DNA of 64,000 bases from Mesorhizobium sp. M4B.F.Ca.ET.058.02.1.1 (GTDB taxonomy: Bacteria > Pseudomonadota > Alphaproteobacteria > Rhizobiales > Rhizobiaceae). Location of the stretch: contig NZ_CP034450.1 of assembly GCF_003952505.1 (NCBI RefSeq), positions 4,340,001 to 4,404,000 on the forward strand, given 5' to 3'. Positions within the stretch are counted from its first letter, which is position 1, and each line of letters starts with the position of its first letter. Shown here piece by piece: positions 35,744-44,017 of the stretch. The notes beneath the pieces were generated by a model. The model did no database searches, was not told where the DNA came from, and worked only from the letters and a program-made list of their open reading frames with translations. The position numbers were made by a program, and so were the translations under genes.

Positions 35744-35893
35744 ATGTCCTATTACCAAAACACCCAGACAGACCGCAGGGGACAAACCGTCGGCCAGAGC
35801 TGGCGGCCGGCCTATGGCGGGGCCTTCGCCTATCTCGTTTTCACCCTTGCGTTCGTGTTCACCGGGGCAGTCGTTGTGGGCCTCATTCCCTGA
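35744..35893 (+). CDS. Small single-pass membrane protein (49 aa)
   Basis: A 49-residue frame with GGAGG 6 nt upstream of the ATG. A polar N-terminus (MSYYQNTQTDRRGQTVGQ) is followed by a hydrophobic helix (AFAYLVFTLAFVFTGAVVVG) and stop. The upstream 60 bp is AT-rich, unlike the surroundings, and looks like a promoter. I do not recognise the family. The strong ribosome-binding site and clean membrane segment support a real gene. Confidence 0.65.
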   Translation: MSYYQNTQTDRRGQTVGQSWRPAYGGAFAYLVFTLAFVFTGAVVVGLIP

Positions 35894-36024
35894 GGCGCGG
35901 GAACCACGGGGGTGGCGGCCTAACGCTTTCAGGCAACCGGAGTTGAGTGAGCCGCGTCGGCGGCGCGTTTTCGCGCGCCCTGTGGTTTTGATATGCGATT
36001 CCAAACGTGATGAAGGAGATGGCA

Positions 36025-36966
36025 ATGCCAATCGAGTTCACGCATGTTCCGGGTAAGTCTGCCTATGGCAGCTTCTTCTACGATTTCGCCGAGACCGCGA
36101 CGAAACTGTCGCTGATCGAGGATGTCGGCTTTCAGAAGATCGTCGTCGACGATCCGGCCGGCCTGCTCACCAATATGGACATAGCCGCGCAGGCGCTGAA
36201 GCGCACCGCGTCGCTGGAGGTGGTGCTGACCCACTGGGCTGGCGTGGTCGAGCCGACGGTGGCGGCCAGGCAGCTTGCCGCGCTCGACGCCAGGAGCGGC
36301 GGCCGGCTGTCGCTCAGGATGCTGAGCGAGCCGCTCAGCGATGAGGATGCCGAGGCGCGCCCGGTCGGGCACACCGTGGTGTGGCAGCGTATTGACGAAT
36401 ATCTGGTGCTTTTGAAGCGCCTGTGGTCGAACGACAGGCCGTTCGACCATGAAGGCGCCTTCTACAGCGTCAAAGGCGGCTATGTGCCCGGCAAGGGCCC
36501 GCACGGCGCCGACGTGACGATCCGGCTTGGCGGCCAGTCGGGAACGGCGCTCAGGGTAGCCGGCCGGCACGCGGATGTCTTCGAACTGTCCGCCGGTTCG
36601 CCCGACGAGGTCAGCCAGTTGATCGAGCGCGTGCGCGCCGCCGCCGCCGAGCATGGAAGGGCCGGCAAACTGCGCTTCGCGCTGCCCGTGCGCATGCGAT
36701 CGCAAAAAGATGAAGGCGTCGCCGATCACAAGGCGGTTGAGGTTTCCGGGTCGCCGGCCGAGATCGCGTTGTCGCTGTTGCCCTATGCGGGGCTCGGCAT
36801 CCATGAATTCATGATCGGCGGCATCGACCGTCCGCGCGAGATCGCGACGGCGGGTCGCGAGACTGTCACGCTTATCGCCAATTCACTGGCGCGTCTCGAG
36901 AGCAGCGTGACGCAATCCGGCGCATTGGCGCCGCGCCTGCCATCGGGATCCCGCGCCCGGGCCTGA
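36025..36966 (+). CDS. LLM-class flavin-dependent oxidoreductase
   Basis: The 313-residue luciferase-like TIM barrel shows EDVGFQKIVVDDPAG, LVVLTHWAGVVEPTVAARQLAALD in split form (the family's AxxxAxLDxxSxGR region, ending SGGRLSLRML) and RIDEYLVLLKRLWS. The C-terminal part ALRVAGRHADVFELS is typical. These enzymes oxidise organosulfur or other small substrates with reduced flavin. ATG at 36025 has AAGGAG upstream and is preferred over ATG at 36010. Confidence 0.9.
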   Translation: MPIEFTHVPGKSAYGSFFYDFAETATKLSLIEDVGFQKIVVDDPAGLLTNMDIAAQALKRTASLEVVLTHWAGVVEPTVAARQLAALDARSGGRLSLRMLSEPLSDEDAEARPVGHTVVWQRIDEYLVLLKRLWSNDRPFDHEGAFYSVKGGYVPGKGPHGADVTIRLGGQSGTALRVAGRHADVFELSAGSPDEVSQLIERVRAAAAEHGRAGKLRFALPVRMRSQKDEGVADHKAVEVSGSPAEIALSLLPYAGLGIHEFMIGGIDRPREIATAGRETVTLIANSLARLESSVTQSGALAPRLPSGSRARA

Positions 36967-36974
36967 CCGGGTCG

Positions 36975-37649
36975 TCAGCGCGGCCTGCCGGCAGGCCGGG
37001 CCAGCGCTTCGATGACGGCGTCCGAATCCGCCAGCGCGCCGAAGACGCCGTCCTCGACCGTCACCATGTGAAGCGCGGCCTCATGCGCCTGTCTGCCGCC
37101 GCTGGCGCAGGCGTCCGCAATCGTCAGGCACTGGAAGTTGCGGTCGCAGGCCTCACGCAGCGTGGTGTGGACGCAGACGTCGGTCGTGCATCCCGTGAAC
37201 AGGAGATGCGTGATGCCGCGTGCGCGCAGGACCAGCTCCAGGTCGGTATAGGTGAAGGCGCCGTTGCAGGTCTTGTCGACGACGATGTCCTGCGGCGCCA
37301 CCTCGATATCGGCGACGATCTGGAACCCCGGGCTGGAGCGCAGCAGGATGTCGGTGCCGTCGAGCCCTGCCCGTTGGCGGCGCCATTTCTCGTAAGGCGT
37401 CATGTCGGCCATGTCGGCGCGGTAGCCTTGCCTTGTGTGCACGATGGTCAGGCCGGCGGCGCGGGCTGCCGCGATCAGCCGGTTCACCGCCGGCAGGATC
37501 GCCCTGAGCGGCGAAGGGTCGTATCCCTTTCTGGCGAAATAGCCGGTCGGCGACAGGAAGTCCTCCAGCAGGTCGATGACCAGCAGCGCGGTGTGTTCCG
37601 GCACCAGCCGGCCGTCATAGGGAAAATCGAACGGGATCGCCTTGATCAT
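36975..37649 (-). CDS. Isochorismatase-like cysteine hydrolase
   Basis: The 224-residue protein has the catalytic triad: Asp in LLVIDLLEDFL, Lys in VVDKTCNGAF, Cys in LLFTGCTTDVCVHTT. Relatives include N-carbamoyl hydrolases, ureidoacrylate hydrolase (RutB-like) and nicotinamidases. It is convergent with the LLM oxidoreductase, 8 nt apart. An oxidoreductase plus this hydrolase near a nucleoside-type importer hints at heterocycle breakdown; that is inference. Confidence 0.9.
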   Translation of the reverse strand: MIKAIPFDFPYDGRLVPEHTALLVIDLLEDFLSPTGYFARKGYDPSPLRAILPAVNRLIAAARAAGLTIVHTRQGYRADMADMTPYEKWRRQRAGLDGTDILLRSSPGFQIVADIEVAPQDIVVDKTCNGAFTYTDLELVLRARGITHLLFTGCTTDVCVHTTLREACDRNFQCLTIADACASGGRQAHEAALHMVTVEDGVFGALADSDAVIEALARPAGRPR

Positions 37650-37812
37650 GGGGGCTTGCCTCACGCAGGGAGCCATCGTGGCCGGAGATGGTATCGCAGT
37701 CCATAGCCAGGGTCATGACCCCGCAGAGGCGCCACATTGGCAGCAATGGCGCAATTCGACCGTGCGCCGGGGCCTCATGACATTTTTGTTGATTCAAAAA
37801 GTCACCTCATAG

Positions 37813-37842
37813 TTGACTATTAAACTCATGTTTCTTAGTCAA
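37813..37842. promoter_or_regulatory. Inverted repeat upstream of the iron-uptake genes
   Basis: TTGACTA (37813-37819) and TAGTCAA (37836-37842) flank a 16 bp AT-rich spacer, 35 bp before the FhuC-like start. The surrounding ~70 bp is much more AT-rich than the coding flanks. It is a candidate iron-responsive operator, but it does not fit the RirA (TGA-N19-TCA) or Irr patterns well. Confidence 0.35.
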
Positions 37843-37876
37843 CCGTCGATGGCAGCTGGAAACCGCTTGCCGAGGA

Positions 37877-38695
37877 ATGCGCAAGCCCGAGTTGCAGAAA
37901 GGCCAGAGCGTGGCTGGAGTTCAGACTGCCTTCCGTGTCGAAGCGGTGCGTTTCGCCGTCGGCGAGCGGACTCTGCTCGGACCGGTCTCGCTCGAGCTCG
38001 AACGCGCGCGCGTCTACGGTCTGATCGGCCACAACGGCTCCGGCAAGTCGACGCTGATCAAGCTTCTGGCGCGCCAGCAGCCGGCAAGCGAGGGCGCGAT
38101 CAGCTTCGCCGAGCGGCCGCTGGCCGGCTGGAGCGCGCGCGAGCTGGCGCGGGCATTGGCCTATCTGCCGCAGACGACGCCGGCGGCGACCGGGCTTACC
38201 GTGCGGGAACTGGCGGCGCTCGGGCGCTATCCCTGGCATGGCGCGCTCGGCCGTTTCGGCCATGAGGACAGGCGGCATATCGAGGAGGCGCTGGCGCTGA
38301 CCGACATGGCCGGCTTCGCCGACCGTCTGGTCGACGAGCTTTCCGGCGGCGAGCGGCAGCGGGCCTGGCTTGCCATGCTGGTGGCGCAGAATGCCGGCGT
38401 CATGCTGCTCGACGAGCCGATCTCGGCGCTCGACATCGCCCACCAGGTCGAGGTGCTCGACCTGGTCAGGGAACTCAGCCGCAAGCGCGACCTTTGCGTC
38501 GTCGTCGTGCTGCACGATCCCAACATGGCAGCGCGTTATTGCGACGAACTGATCGCGCTGAAGGAAGGCAGGCTGCTGACGCGCGGCACGCCCGCCGAGA
38601 TCATGCGGGGCGACATGCTCAAGGGCATTTTTGGCGTCGAGATGGGGGTGTTTTCGCACCCCGTCACCGGCCAGCCCATCGGTTACGTGCAATGA
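37877..38695 (+). CDS. FhuC-like iron/siderophore ABC transporter ATPase
   Basis: The 272-residue ATPase has Walker [11 protein letters not shown]-loop LAYLPQTTP, signature [13 protein letters not shown] and Walker [13 protein letters not shown], then the switch His in [24 protein letters not shown] is typical of FhuC/BtuD-type importers of siderophores or haem. No permease or binding protein adjoins it, so its partners lie elsewhere. Its stop overlaps the exbB start, coupling it with the TonB energiser. Confidence 0.92.
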   Translation: MRKPELQKGQSVAGVQTAFRVEAVRFAVGERTLLGPVSLELERARVYGLIGHNGSGKSTLIKLLARQQPASEGAISFAERPLAGWSARELARALAYLPQTTPAATGLTVRELAALGRYPWHGALGRFGHEDRRHIEEALALTDMAGFADRLVDELSGGERQRAWLAMLVAQNAGVMLLDEPISALDIAHQVEVLDLVRELSRKRDLCVVVVLHDPNMAARYCDELIALKEGRLLTRGTPAEIMRGDMLKGIFGVEMGVFSHPVTGQPIGYVQ

Positions 38696-39657
38696 TGAAG
38701 CGAGGACGAAGCGTGTCCAGACATGGCCTTTTCGCGGCGCTGGCCGCATCGTTGATCCTGGCGGCCGGCGCTGTCGCCGCACAGGAGCAACCGGCGACGC
38801 CAGCTCCGGCCGCACAAGCGCCGGTGGCGCAAGCTCCTGCCACCCAAGTGCCGGCCGCACCCGCCACAACCGCTCCGGCCATTGCTGCTCCCGCTGCACC
38901 GCAACCGGGCGTTAGGCCGGCTCCGGCACCGTCGACGGCGATTGCGCTGACGCTGCCGCACGATTTGTCGCCCTGGGGCATGTTCATAGCCGCCGACATC
39001 ATCGTCAAGGCGGTGATGATCGGCCTCGCCTTCGCCTCGCTGGTCACCTGGACGATCTGGCTGGCCAAGTCGCTGGAGATCCTCGCCGGCAAGCTCAGGG
39101 CGCGCCGCGCCGCGCAGGCGATCGGCAATGCCGCGACGCTGATGCAGGCCGGGCGCGCGCTCGGCCACAACAATGGCCCCGGCGCGCTTCTGGTGCGCGC
39201 CGCAGAGGAAGAGGCCGCGCTTTCTGCCGGCGCGCTCGACCACGTCACCGGCGATGGCCTGAAGGAGCGCGTTACCTCGCGGCTGTCGCGCATCGAGGCA
39301 GCTGCGGCGCGGCGCATGTCGCGCGGCACCGGCCTGCTCGCGACCATCGGCTCGACCGCGCCTTTCGTCGGCCTGTTCGGCACGGTGTGGGGCATCATGA
39401 ACGCCTTCATCGGCATCTCGCAGGCGCAGACCACCAATCTGGCGGTCGTGGCGCCCGGCATCGCCGAAGCGCTGCTCGCCACCGCCATGGGCCTGGTGGC
39501 GGCGATCCCGGCGGTGGTCATCTACAACGGCTTTGCCCGCTCCATAGCCGGCTACAGGCAGATCCTCGCCGATGCCGCCGCTGGCGTCGAACGGCTGGTC
39601 AGCCGCGACCTCGATTTCCGCACCGTGCCGCCGGCAGGCGCCATCGCGGCGGAGTGA
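38692..39657 (+). CDS. exbB: ExbB, TonB-system energiser
   Basis: The 321-residue protein has a signal-like first helix, then a ~70-residue Ala/Pro/Gln-rich periplasmic stretch (repeats of PA-Q-AP type, residues ~28-85). The MotA/TolQ/ExbB domain follows with three membrane segments ([64 protein letters not shown]). The long N-terminus is typical of the larger ExbB type. ATG at 38692 overlaps fhuC by 4 nt; ATG 38695 or GTG 38713 are alternatives. Confidence 0.93.
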   Translation: MMKRGRSVSRHGLFAALAASLILAAGAVAAQEQPATPAPAAQAPVAQAPATQVPAAPATTAPAIAAPAAPQPGVRPAPAPSTAIALTLPHDLSPWGMFIAADIIVKAVMIGLAFASLVTWTIWLAKSLEILAGKLRARRAAQAIGNAATLMQAGRALGHNNGPGALLVRAAEEEAALSAGALDHVTGDGLKERVTSRLSRIEAAAARRMSRGTGLLATIGSTAPFVGLFGTVWGIMNAFIGISQAQTTNLAVVAPGIAEALLATAMGLVAAIPAVVIYNGFARSIAGYRQILADAAAGVERLVSRDLDFRTVPPAGAIAAE

Positions 39658-39663
39658 GCGGTC

Positions 39664-40164
39664 ATGGCGGCGCGGATTCGCGAAACGGCCGGCGACGATC
39701 TCGAGGAAAGCCACGAGATCAACGTCACCCCGTTCATCGACGTCATCCTGGTGCTTTTGATCATCTTCATGGTCGCGGCACCGCTCGCCACCGTCGATGT
39801 CAATGTCGACCTGCCGGGCTCGACGGCGACGCCGGCGCCGCGCCCCGAGACGCCGCTGTTCCTGACGCTGAAAGGCGATCTTACGCTCGCCGTCGGCAAT
39901 GACAGCGTGCCGCGCGCCATGTTCGCCGCCATGCTCGACGGTCGCACCAAGGGCGACAAGCAGACGCGCATCTTCCTGCGCGCCGACAAGTCGGTTGGCT
40001 ATGGCGAGCTGATGGAGGTGATGAACCTGCTGCGTGCCGCCGGCTATCTCAAGATCGCGCTGGTCGGCCTGGAGACGCTGCCTTCGGCCGATGCGCCAGA
40101 GCCAGGCGGAAGCCAGCCATCTGGAGGCCAGCCGACAGCCCCGAGCGGCGGCACGGCACCATGA
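39664..40164 (+). CDS. exbD: ExbD, TonB-system energiser
   Basis: The 166-residue protein has a short cytoplasmic tail, [23 protein letters not shown] with the proton-path Asp, and a periplasmic domain with [22 protein letters not shown]. The C-terminal ~25 residues are Pro/Ser/Gly-rich. It overlaps tonB by 4 nt. Confidence 0.95.
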   Translation: MAARIRETAGDDLEESHEINVTPFIDVILVLLIIFMVAAPLATVDVNVDLPGSTATPAPRPETPLFLTLKGDLTLAVGNDSVPRAMFAAMLDGRTKGDKQTRIFLRADKSVGYGELMEVMNLLRAAGYLKIALVGLETLPSADAPEPGGSQPSGGQPTAPSGGTAP

Positions 40165-41135
40165 CGGGCGCGACGGCCGCCTTGTCCGGGGTCGGTCAGC
40201 CGCGGTTCGGCGCGAGCGAGACCGGCCTGTGGGCGGCTGCCGCCGCCTTGATCCTGGTCGCGCATGTGGCGGTCGCCTATGCAGTGCAGAACTTCAGTCC
40301 TGCCGACATCTCTGGCGGACCGCCGCCGGCGCTTGCGATCGAGATGTCGCCGCTCGCGCCCGCAGAACAGGAAGAGGCGCTGGTGCCGGACACAGTGACG
40401 CCCGATCAAGCCGAGCCGGTCGAGGAGACGGAGAGGGCGGCGCCAGTGAAGCCGGCAACCGAGCCGGCGCCTGAGCAGGTCACCGAAGTAGCGGAACCGA
40501 CCGTCGAACAGCCGGCAGAGGCCGACGCGGCCGAACCGGCGGCGCCGACGGTCGCCGCGCTGAGCGCTCAACAGCCGCTCGACGAAGTGGTTCCGGACGT
40601 CGTCGAGACGGTGGCACCGGACGTCGTCATTCCCTTGCCGCAGCCGAAACCGGTCGATGCGCCGGCGGAATCCAAGGTCATGAAACCGGTCGAGGCCAAG
40701 GCGAAGAAGCCCGTCGACAAGCCGAAGCAACGGCCGAAGAAGGAAAAGCCGGCGCCGGCCAAGACCGCCATGGCGGCCAGCGCCGACGCCAGGCCGGCCG
40801 CGCGCGCGGCGGCGCCAAAATCCGCCGAGGGAGCATCGCGTTCCAGCGCCAGCCCGGCGCGCTGGAATTCCAGCCTGGCGGCTTGGATCAGGCGGCATAC
40901 GCGCTATCCGAGCGCGGCACGGTCGCGGCGGGCCGAAGGCAGCCCAAACGTGACCTTCACGGTCGATTCTTCCGGCCGGGTGGTCTCGGCCCGGCTGGCG
41001 CGGTCCTCCGGTGACGCCGACCTCGACCGCGCGGCACTCGGCGCCTTGCAGGGCGCCTCGGTGCCGGCGCCGCCATCCGAACTCGGCGCCCGCGTCACCC
41101 GCACCGCGCCTTTTGTCTTCAGTTTGCGGGATTAG
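40161..41135 (+). CDS. tonB: TonB energy-transducing protein
   Basis: The 324-residue protein has one N-terminal membrane helix (GLWAAAAALILVAHVAVAYA), a long Pro/Glu/Lys-rich linker across residues ~50-235, and a C-terminal TonB domain (IRRHTRYPSAARSRRAEG; VTFTVDSSGRVVSARLARS; ALGALQGASVPAPP). It links the ExbBD proton engine to outer-membrane receptors, none of which is nearby. Confidence 0.95.
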   Translation: MTGATAALSGVGQPRFGASETGLWAAAAALILVAHVAVAYAVQNFSPADISGGPPPALAIEMSPLAPAEQEEALVPDTVTPDQAEPVEETERAAPVKPATEPAPEQVTEVAEPTVEQPAEADAAEPAAPTVAALSAQQPLDEVVPDVVETVAPDVVIPLPQPKPVDAPAESKVMKPVEAKAKKPVDKPKQRPKKEKPAPAKTAMAASADARPAARAAAPKSAEGASRSSASPARWNSSLAAWIRRHTRYPSAARSRRAEGSPNVTFTVDSSGRVVSARLARSSGDADLDRAALGALQGASVPAPPSELGARVTRTAPFVFSLRD

Positions 41136-41550
41136 ATGGCAAACGATGTCATCGTGGCGACGTGTCGTGTCGCCCTTGGCTCTCATGCTTGCCGGGACCT
41201 TCCTTGGCGGCCTCGGGGTGCGCACGGGGCGGCAGGGTCTCCGTCAGGTTTCTGACCTTTGGCATTGTTGTGCGCATCGATGATCGCGCGGCCAAAATGG
41301 ACAAGGATTGGAAGCACTGACATTGCGCTTCCTCCGTTGGGACGGCTGCTGCGCGCTGTCGGAACGGGGATAGATGCGTCGGGTCTGTTTCGCGGGGATG
41401 GCACGGAAAACGGCGGGCTGTTGCCGAAATCATCGACCGGGAAACATTTGCCTACGAATGATTTGGTTCGTTTCGCCTATGCCGAAACGGCAACCGAGCA
41501 GGCGAAACGGCTGCGAAATCCATTCGGGTCAAGGGCTCGAGAAATCCCAC
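41136..41550. other. Gap between tonB and tRNA-Ala
   Basis: The only candidate gene is the 46-residue leftward frame at 41183-41323. The rest shows no repeat or clear promoter; the part next to the tRNA should hold its terminator, but no T-rich hairpin is visible. Confidence 0.4.
41183..41323 (-). CDS. Candidate small protein (46 aa) with strong ribosome-binding site
   Basis: A 46-residue frame starts MSVLPILVHFGRAIIDAHNN and ends in a polar Pro/Gly/Arg-rich tail. GGAGGA lies 6 nt before the ATG, the best ribosome-binding site in this 415 bp gap. The tail composition looks random, so only the first ~20 residues look protein-like. No family recognised. Confidence 0.4.
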   Translation of the reverse strand: MSVLPILVHFGRAIIDAHNNAKGQKPDGDPAAPCAPRGRQGRSRQA

Positions 41551-41626
41551 TGGTGGAGCTGAGGGGGATCGAACCCCTGACCTCATCATTGCGAACGATG
41601 CGCTCTCCCAGCTGAGCTACAGCCCC
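41551..41626 (-). tRNA. tRNA-Ala (anticodon CGC)
   Basis: A complete 76 nt cloverleaf reads leftward. The acceptor stem GGGGCTG pairs with CAGCTCC and contains the G3-U70 wobble that identifies tRNA-Ala. The D arm is GCTCAGCTGGGAGAGC; the anticodon loop is TTCGCAA, with anticodon CGC; the T arm is GGGGTTCGATCCCC. CCA is encoded. The acceptor, D and T stems are intact, and the anticodon stem has one G-T pair. Confidence 0.96.
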
Positions 41627-41767
41627 GTCCAGCGGATGGCGCATTTATCGGGCGCGGCGGTTTCGTGTCAAGGCGAAACGAGCGGCGCCATTGGCGCTGC
41701 CGGAAAGCCGGCTCTTGCCGGCTCCGCCTGCAATGGCTACATGTCGGCCGTTCGCAAGGAGCACCTG

Positions 41768-42070
41768 ATGATCGCAGTCTTTTATACGCTGCATGCCGCA
41801 ATAGGCATCTATTGGTGGATCGTAATCGGCGCGGCCATCTTCTCTTGGCTGTACGCCTTCAACGTCGTCAACTCGCGCAATCAGCTCGTTAACTCCATCG
41901 GCACCATGCTCTACCGGTTGACCGAGCCGGCGCTGCGGCCAATCCGCCGCTTTCTGCCCGATCTCGGAGGTGTCGACATCTCGCCGATCATTTTGCTGTT
42001 AGCACTGACATTTATCAGCGTGTTCTTGAACTACACAGTTCAGCCGATGTTCGGCATCGGTCCGATGTGA
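41768..42070 (+). CDS. YggT-family membrane protein
   Basis: A 100-residue protein with two membrane helices: [20 protein letters not shown] and [20 protein letters not shown]. Between them it has the family motif [30 protein letters not shown] precedes ATG 41768. YggT proteins are linked to cell division and membrane organisation. The following DUF167 gene overlaps its stop, a common YggT-YggU pair. Confidence 0.94.
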   Translation: MIAVFYTLHAAIGIYWWIVIGAAIFSWLYAFNVVNSRNQLVNSIGTMLYRLTEPALRPIRRFLPDLGGVDISPIILLLALTFISVFLNYTVQPMFGIGPM

Positions 42071-42408
42071 GGTCTACCGCCTTTTTCTTCTTTCGTCTCC
42101 GCAACGACGGCATCGATCTGTTCGTACGGCTGACGCCGAAGGCGGCGCTTGATGGGATAGAGGGCGTCGAGACTACCGCCGACGGAAGAAGCCACCTCAA
42201 GGCCCGCGTGCGCGCCGTGCCGGAAAACGGCGCCGCCAACCAGGCGCTGGAACGGCTGGTCGGCAAGGCGCTGGGCGTTCCGGCGTCGGCCGTCGCGGTC
42301 GTCGCCGGCGCCACGGCGCGGCTGAAGACGCTGCGGATAGTGGGAGATGCGGCTGAGCTGGCGAAGCGCATCGAGGCATTGAGCGGCAGCCAAGGCAAAT
42401 CGCATTGA
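42067..42408 (+). CDS. DUF167/YggU-family protein
   Basis: A 113-residue protein with [39 protein letters not shown] and [14 protein letters not shown], the full DUF167 signature. GTG start overlaps the yggT stop (GTGA). Function unknown; probably cytoplasmic. Confidence 0.93.
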   Translation: MRSTAFFFFRLRNDGIDLFVRLTPKAALDGIEGVETTADGRSHLKARVRAVPENGAANQALERLVGKALGVPASAVAVVAGATARLKTLRIVGDAAELAKRIEALSGSQGKSH

Positions 42409-42432
42409 TGGCTGCTAGTCACATCATCGGTC

Positions 42433-42497
42433 GGCGCTGCCCCTCATTGCCCTGCCGGGCATTTCTCCCCGTATTGTGACGGGGAGAAAGATGCCTT
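42433..42497. repeat. Left part of palindromic repeat split by the insertion sequence
   Basis: GGCGCTGCCCCTCA through TTTCTCCCCGTATTG and GACGGGGAGAAAGATGCCTT match the left half of the intact copy at 32424-32606. The right half resumes at 43830 after the insertion sequence. Confidence 0.8.
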
Positions 42498-43825
42498 TGT
42501 CCGAACCGGATAGATAGGTAACAGAATGGACCGATTGCATAGGTGACAGTTTTCTCCCTCGCCGGAGGACCCGGCGATGGTTTGGCGAGAGACTGGCATC
42601 ATGGACGAGCGGCTTCGTTTTGTAGTGGATTGCCTTTCTGGCGAAGAGACGATGAGCGAGCTTTGTGCGGCCTACGGAATTTCGCGCAAGATCGGCTATA
42701 AATGGCTGGGTCGCTACCGGGAGTTTGGCCCGGAAGGTTTGCACGATCGGCCGCGAGCGCCGCTCAATCATGGCCGTGCGACAGCCCTTGATCTTGTCGA
42801 GCGGATCGTGGCGGCGAAGGAGACGCATCCGCTGTGGGGGCCCAAGAAGATCGTGGCGCGGCTCAAGCGCGCGGCTCCCGACTTGATCTGGCCGTCGGCC
42901 TCGACGGCAGGCGCTATCCTTGCACGGCATGGGCTTGTCAGCGCCCGCAAGCGGACCCGGCTGCGGGCCTGCGGCAATGGACCTTGGCCGGAGCCGCAAG
43001 GGCCGAACGCGGTGTGGACCGGCGATCACAAGGGCTGGTTCCGGACCCGTGACGGGTGGCGTTGCGAACCGTTGACGGTGATGGATGCGTCGAGCCGCTA
43101 CTTGCTGGCGCTCGAAGCGACCGGCTCGACGGCGGATGCCGAGGCCTGGCCGGTATTCGAGCGGCTGTTTGAGGAGCATGGCCTGCCGGACCGGTTCCGA
43201 AGCGACAATGGCCCGCCCTTCGCGTCGGCCGGTGTCACCGGGCTGACACCGCTTGCGGTGCGCTTCATCAAACTCGGCATCGCCCTGGAGCGGATCGCGC
43301 CCGGCAAACCCCAGCAGAACGGGCGCCACGAGCGCTTTCATCTGACCCTGTTGCCGCTGGCCGAGGCACCGGAGGCCGACAGGGCGGCCCAGGGCCACGC
43401 CTTCGAGGCCTTCCGGCGCAGCTACAATGAAGAACGTCCCCATGAGGCGCTAGGCATGGACACTCCAGCCCAGCATTACAGATCCTCCCGGCGCGCCATG
43501 CCGACGATGCCGCCCGAGCCTGATTATCCGGCCGAGGCCGCGGTCCGTCATGTACGCCACAATGGCGAGATCAGGTGGAACGGCGGCTTCGTCTATGTCT
43601 CGCAGGCACTGGTTGGTGAAGCTGTCGCGGCCGCCCAAACCGAGGATGGTCAATGGGCTCTTTCCTTCCATGCACACCAGCTCGGCATCATCGACACAAG
43701 GCGTATGACGCTTGTCCGCTGCAGCGCCGCGCTAACCAATCCGCTTGGCGCTGCAGCGGACAAATAGGGGGAGAACTGTTACCTATGTATCCGGTTCAAA
43801 CTGTTACCCATCTATCGGCTGGACA
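42498..43825 (+). mobile_element. IS481-family insertion sequence, 1328 bp
   Basis: The ends are TGTCC...GGACA. The terminal ~60 bp are imperfect inverted repeats sharing GGATAGATAGGTAACAG-type and CATAGGT(G/A)ACAGTT segments in the same order. A 4 bp CCTT flanks both sides (42494-42497, 43826-43829). The single transposase gene is intact, so it may still be active. Confidence 0.88.
42577..43767 (+). CDS. IS481-family transposase
   Basis: The 396-residue protein has an N-terminal helix-turn-helix (SELCAAYGISRKIGYKWLGRY), a second HTH-like segment around LVERIVAAKETHPLWGPKKI, and a DDE integrase core. The core Asp residues are in VWTGDHKGWF and RFRSDNGPPFAS; Glu is in GRHERFHLTL. The C-terminus (RHVRHNGEIRWNGGFVYV) is typical of the IS481 group. 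GGAGG precedes the ATG. No frameshift is seen. Confidence 0.94.
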   Translation: MVWRETGIMDERLRFVVDCLSGEETMSELCAAYGISRKIGYKWLGRYREFGPEGLHDRPRAPLNHGRATALDLVERIVAAKETHPLWGPKKIVARLKRAAPDLIWPSASTAGAILARHGLVSARKRTRLRACGNGPWPEPQGPNAVWTGDHKGWFRTRDGWRCEPLTVMDASSRYLLALEATGSTADAEAWPVFERLFEEHGLPDRFRSDNGPPFASAGVTGLTPLAVRFIKLGIALERIAPGKPQQNGRHERFHLTLLPLAEAPEADRAAQGHAFEAFRRSYNEERPHEALGMDTPAQHYRSSRRAMPTMPPEPDYPAEAAVRHVRHNGEIRWNGGFVYVSQALVGEAVAAAQTEDGQWALSFHAHQLGIIDTRRMTLVRCSAALTNPLGAAADK

Positions 43826-43829
43826 CCTT

Positions 43830-43943
43830 CGCCGGCGATTTCGCCAACCATAAACGTTGCAGAAAATTGCGCTGCGGGCGCGGCCAGCTCTCTTCTCCCC
43901 GTTTACGGGGAGAAGGTGCCGGCAGGCGGATGAGGGGCGGCGC
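43830..43943. repeat. Right part of the split palindromic repeat
   Basis: GATTTCGCCAACCATAAACG, then CTTCTCCCCGTTTAC, GGGGAGAAGGTGCCGGCAGG and TGAGGGGCGGCGC match, in order, the right half of the intact copy at 32424-32606. Confidence 0.8.
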
Positions 43944-44017
43944 GACGATTCCAGGATTGGCTCGGTTCTCACCGAATGTCCCCATTCGGCATCACGTGAC
44001 CATGGAAAGATGCCCCC

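Noticed and set aside
37813..37842. RirA or Irr operator before the iron-uptake genes
   Set aside because: The spacing is 28 bp between TGA and TCA, not the RirA 25 bp form, and no Irr core is seen. Kept only as an unnamed inverted repeat.
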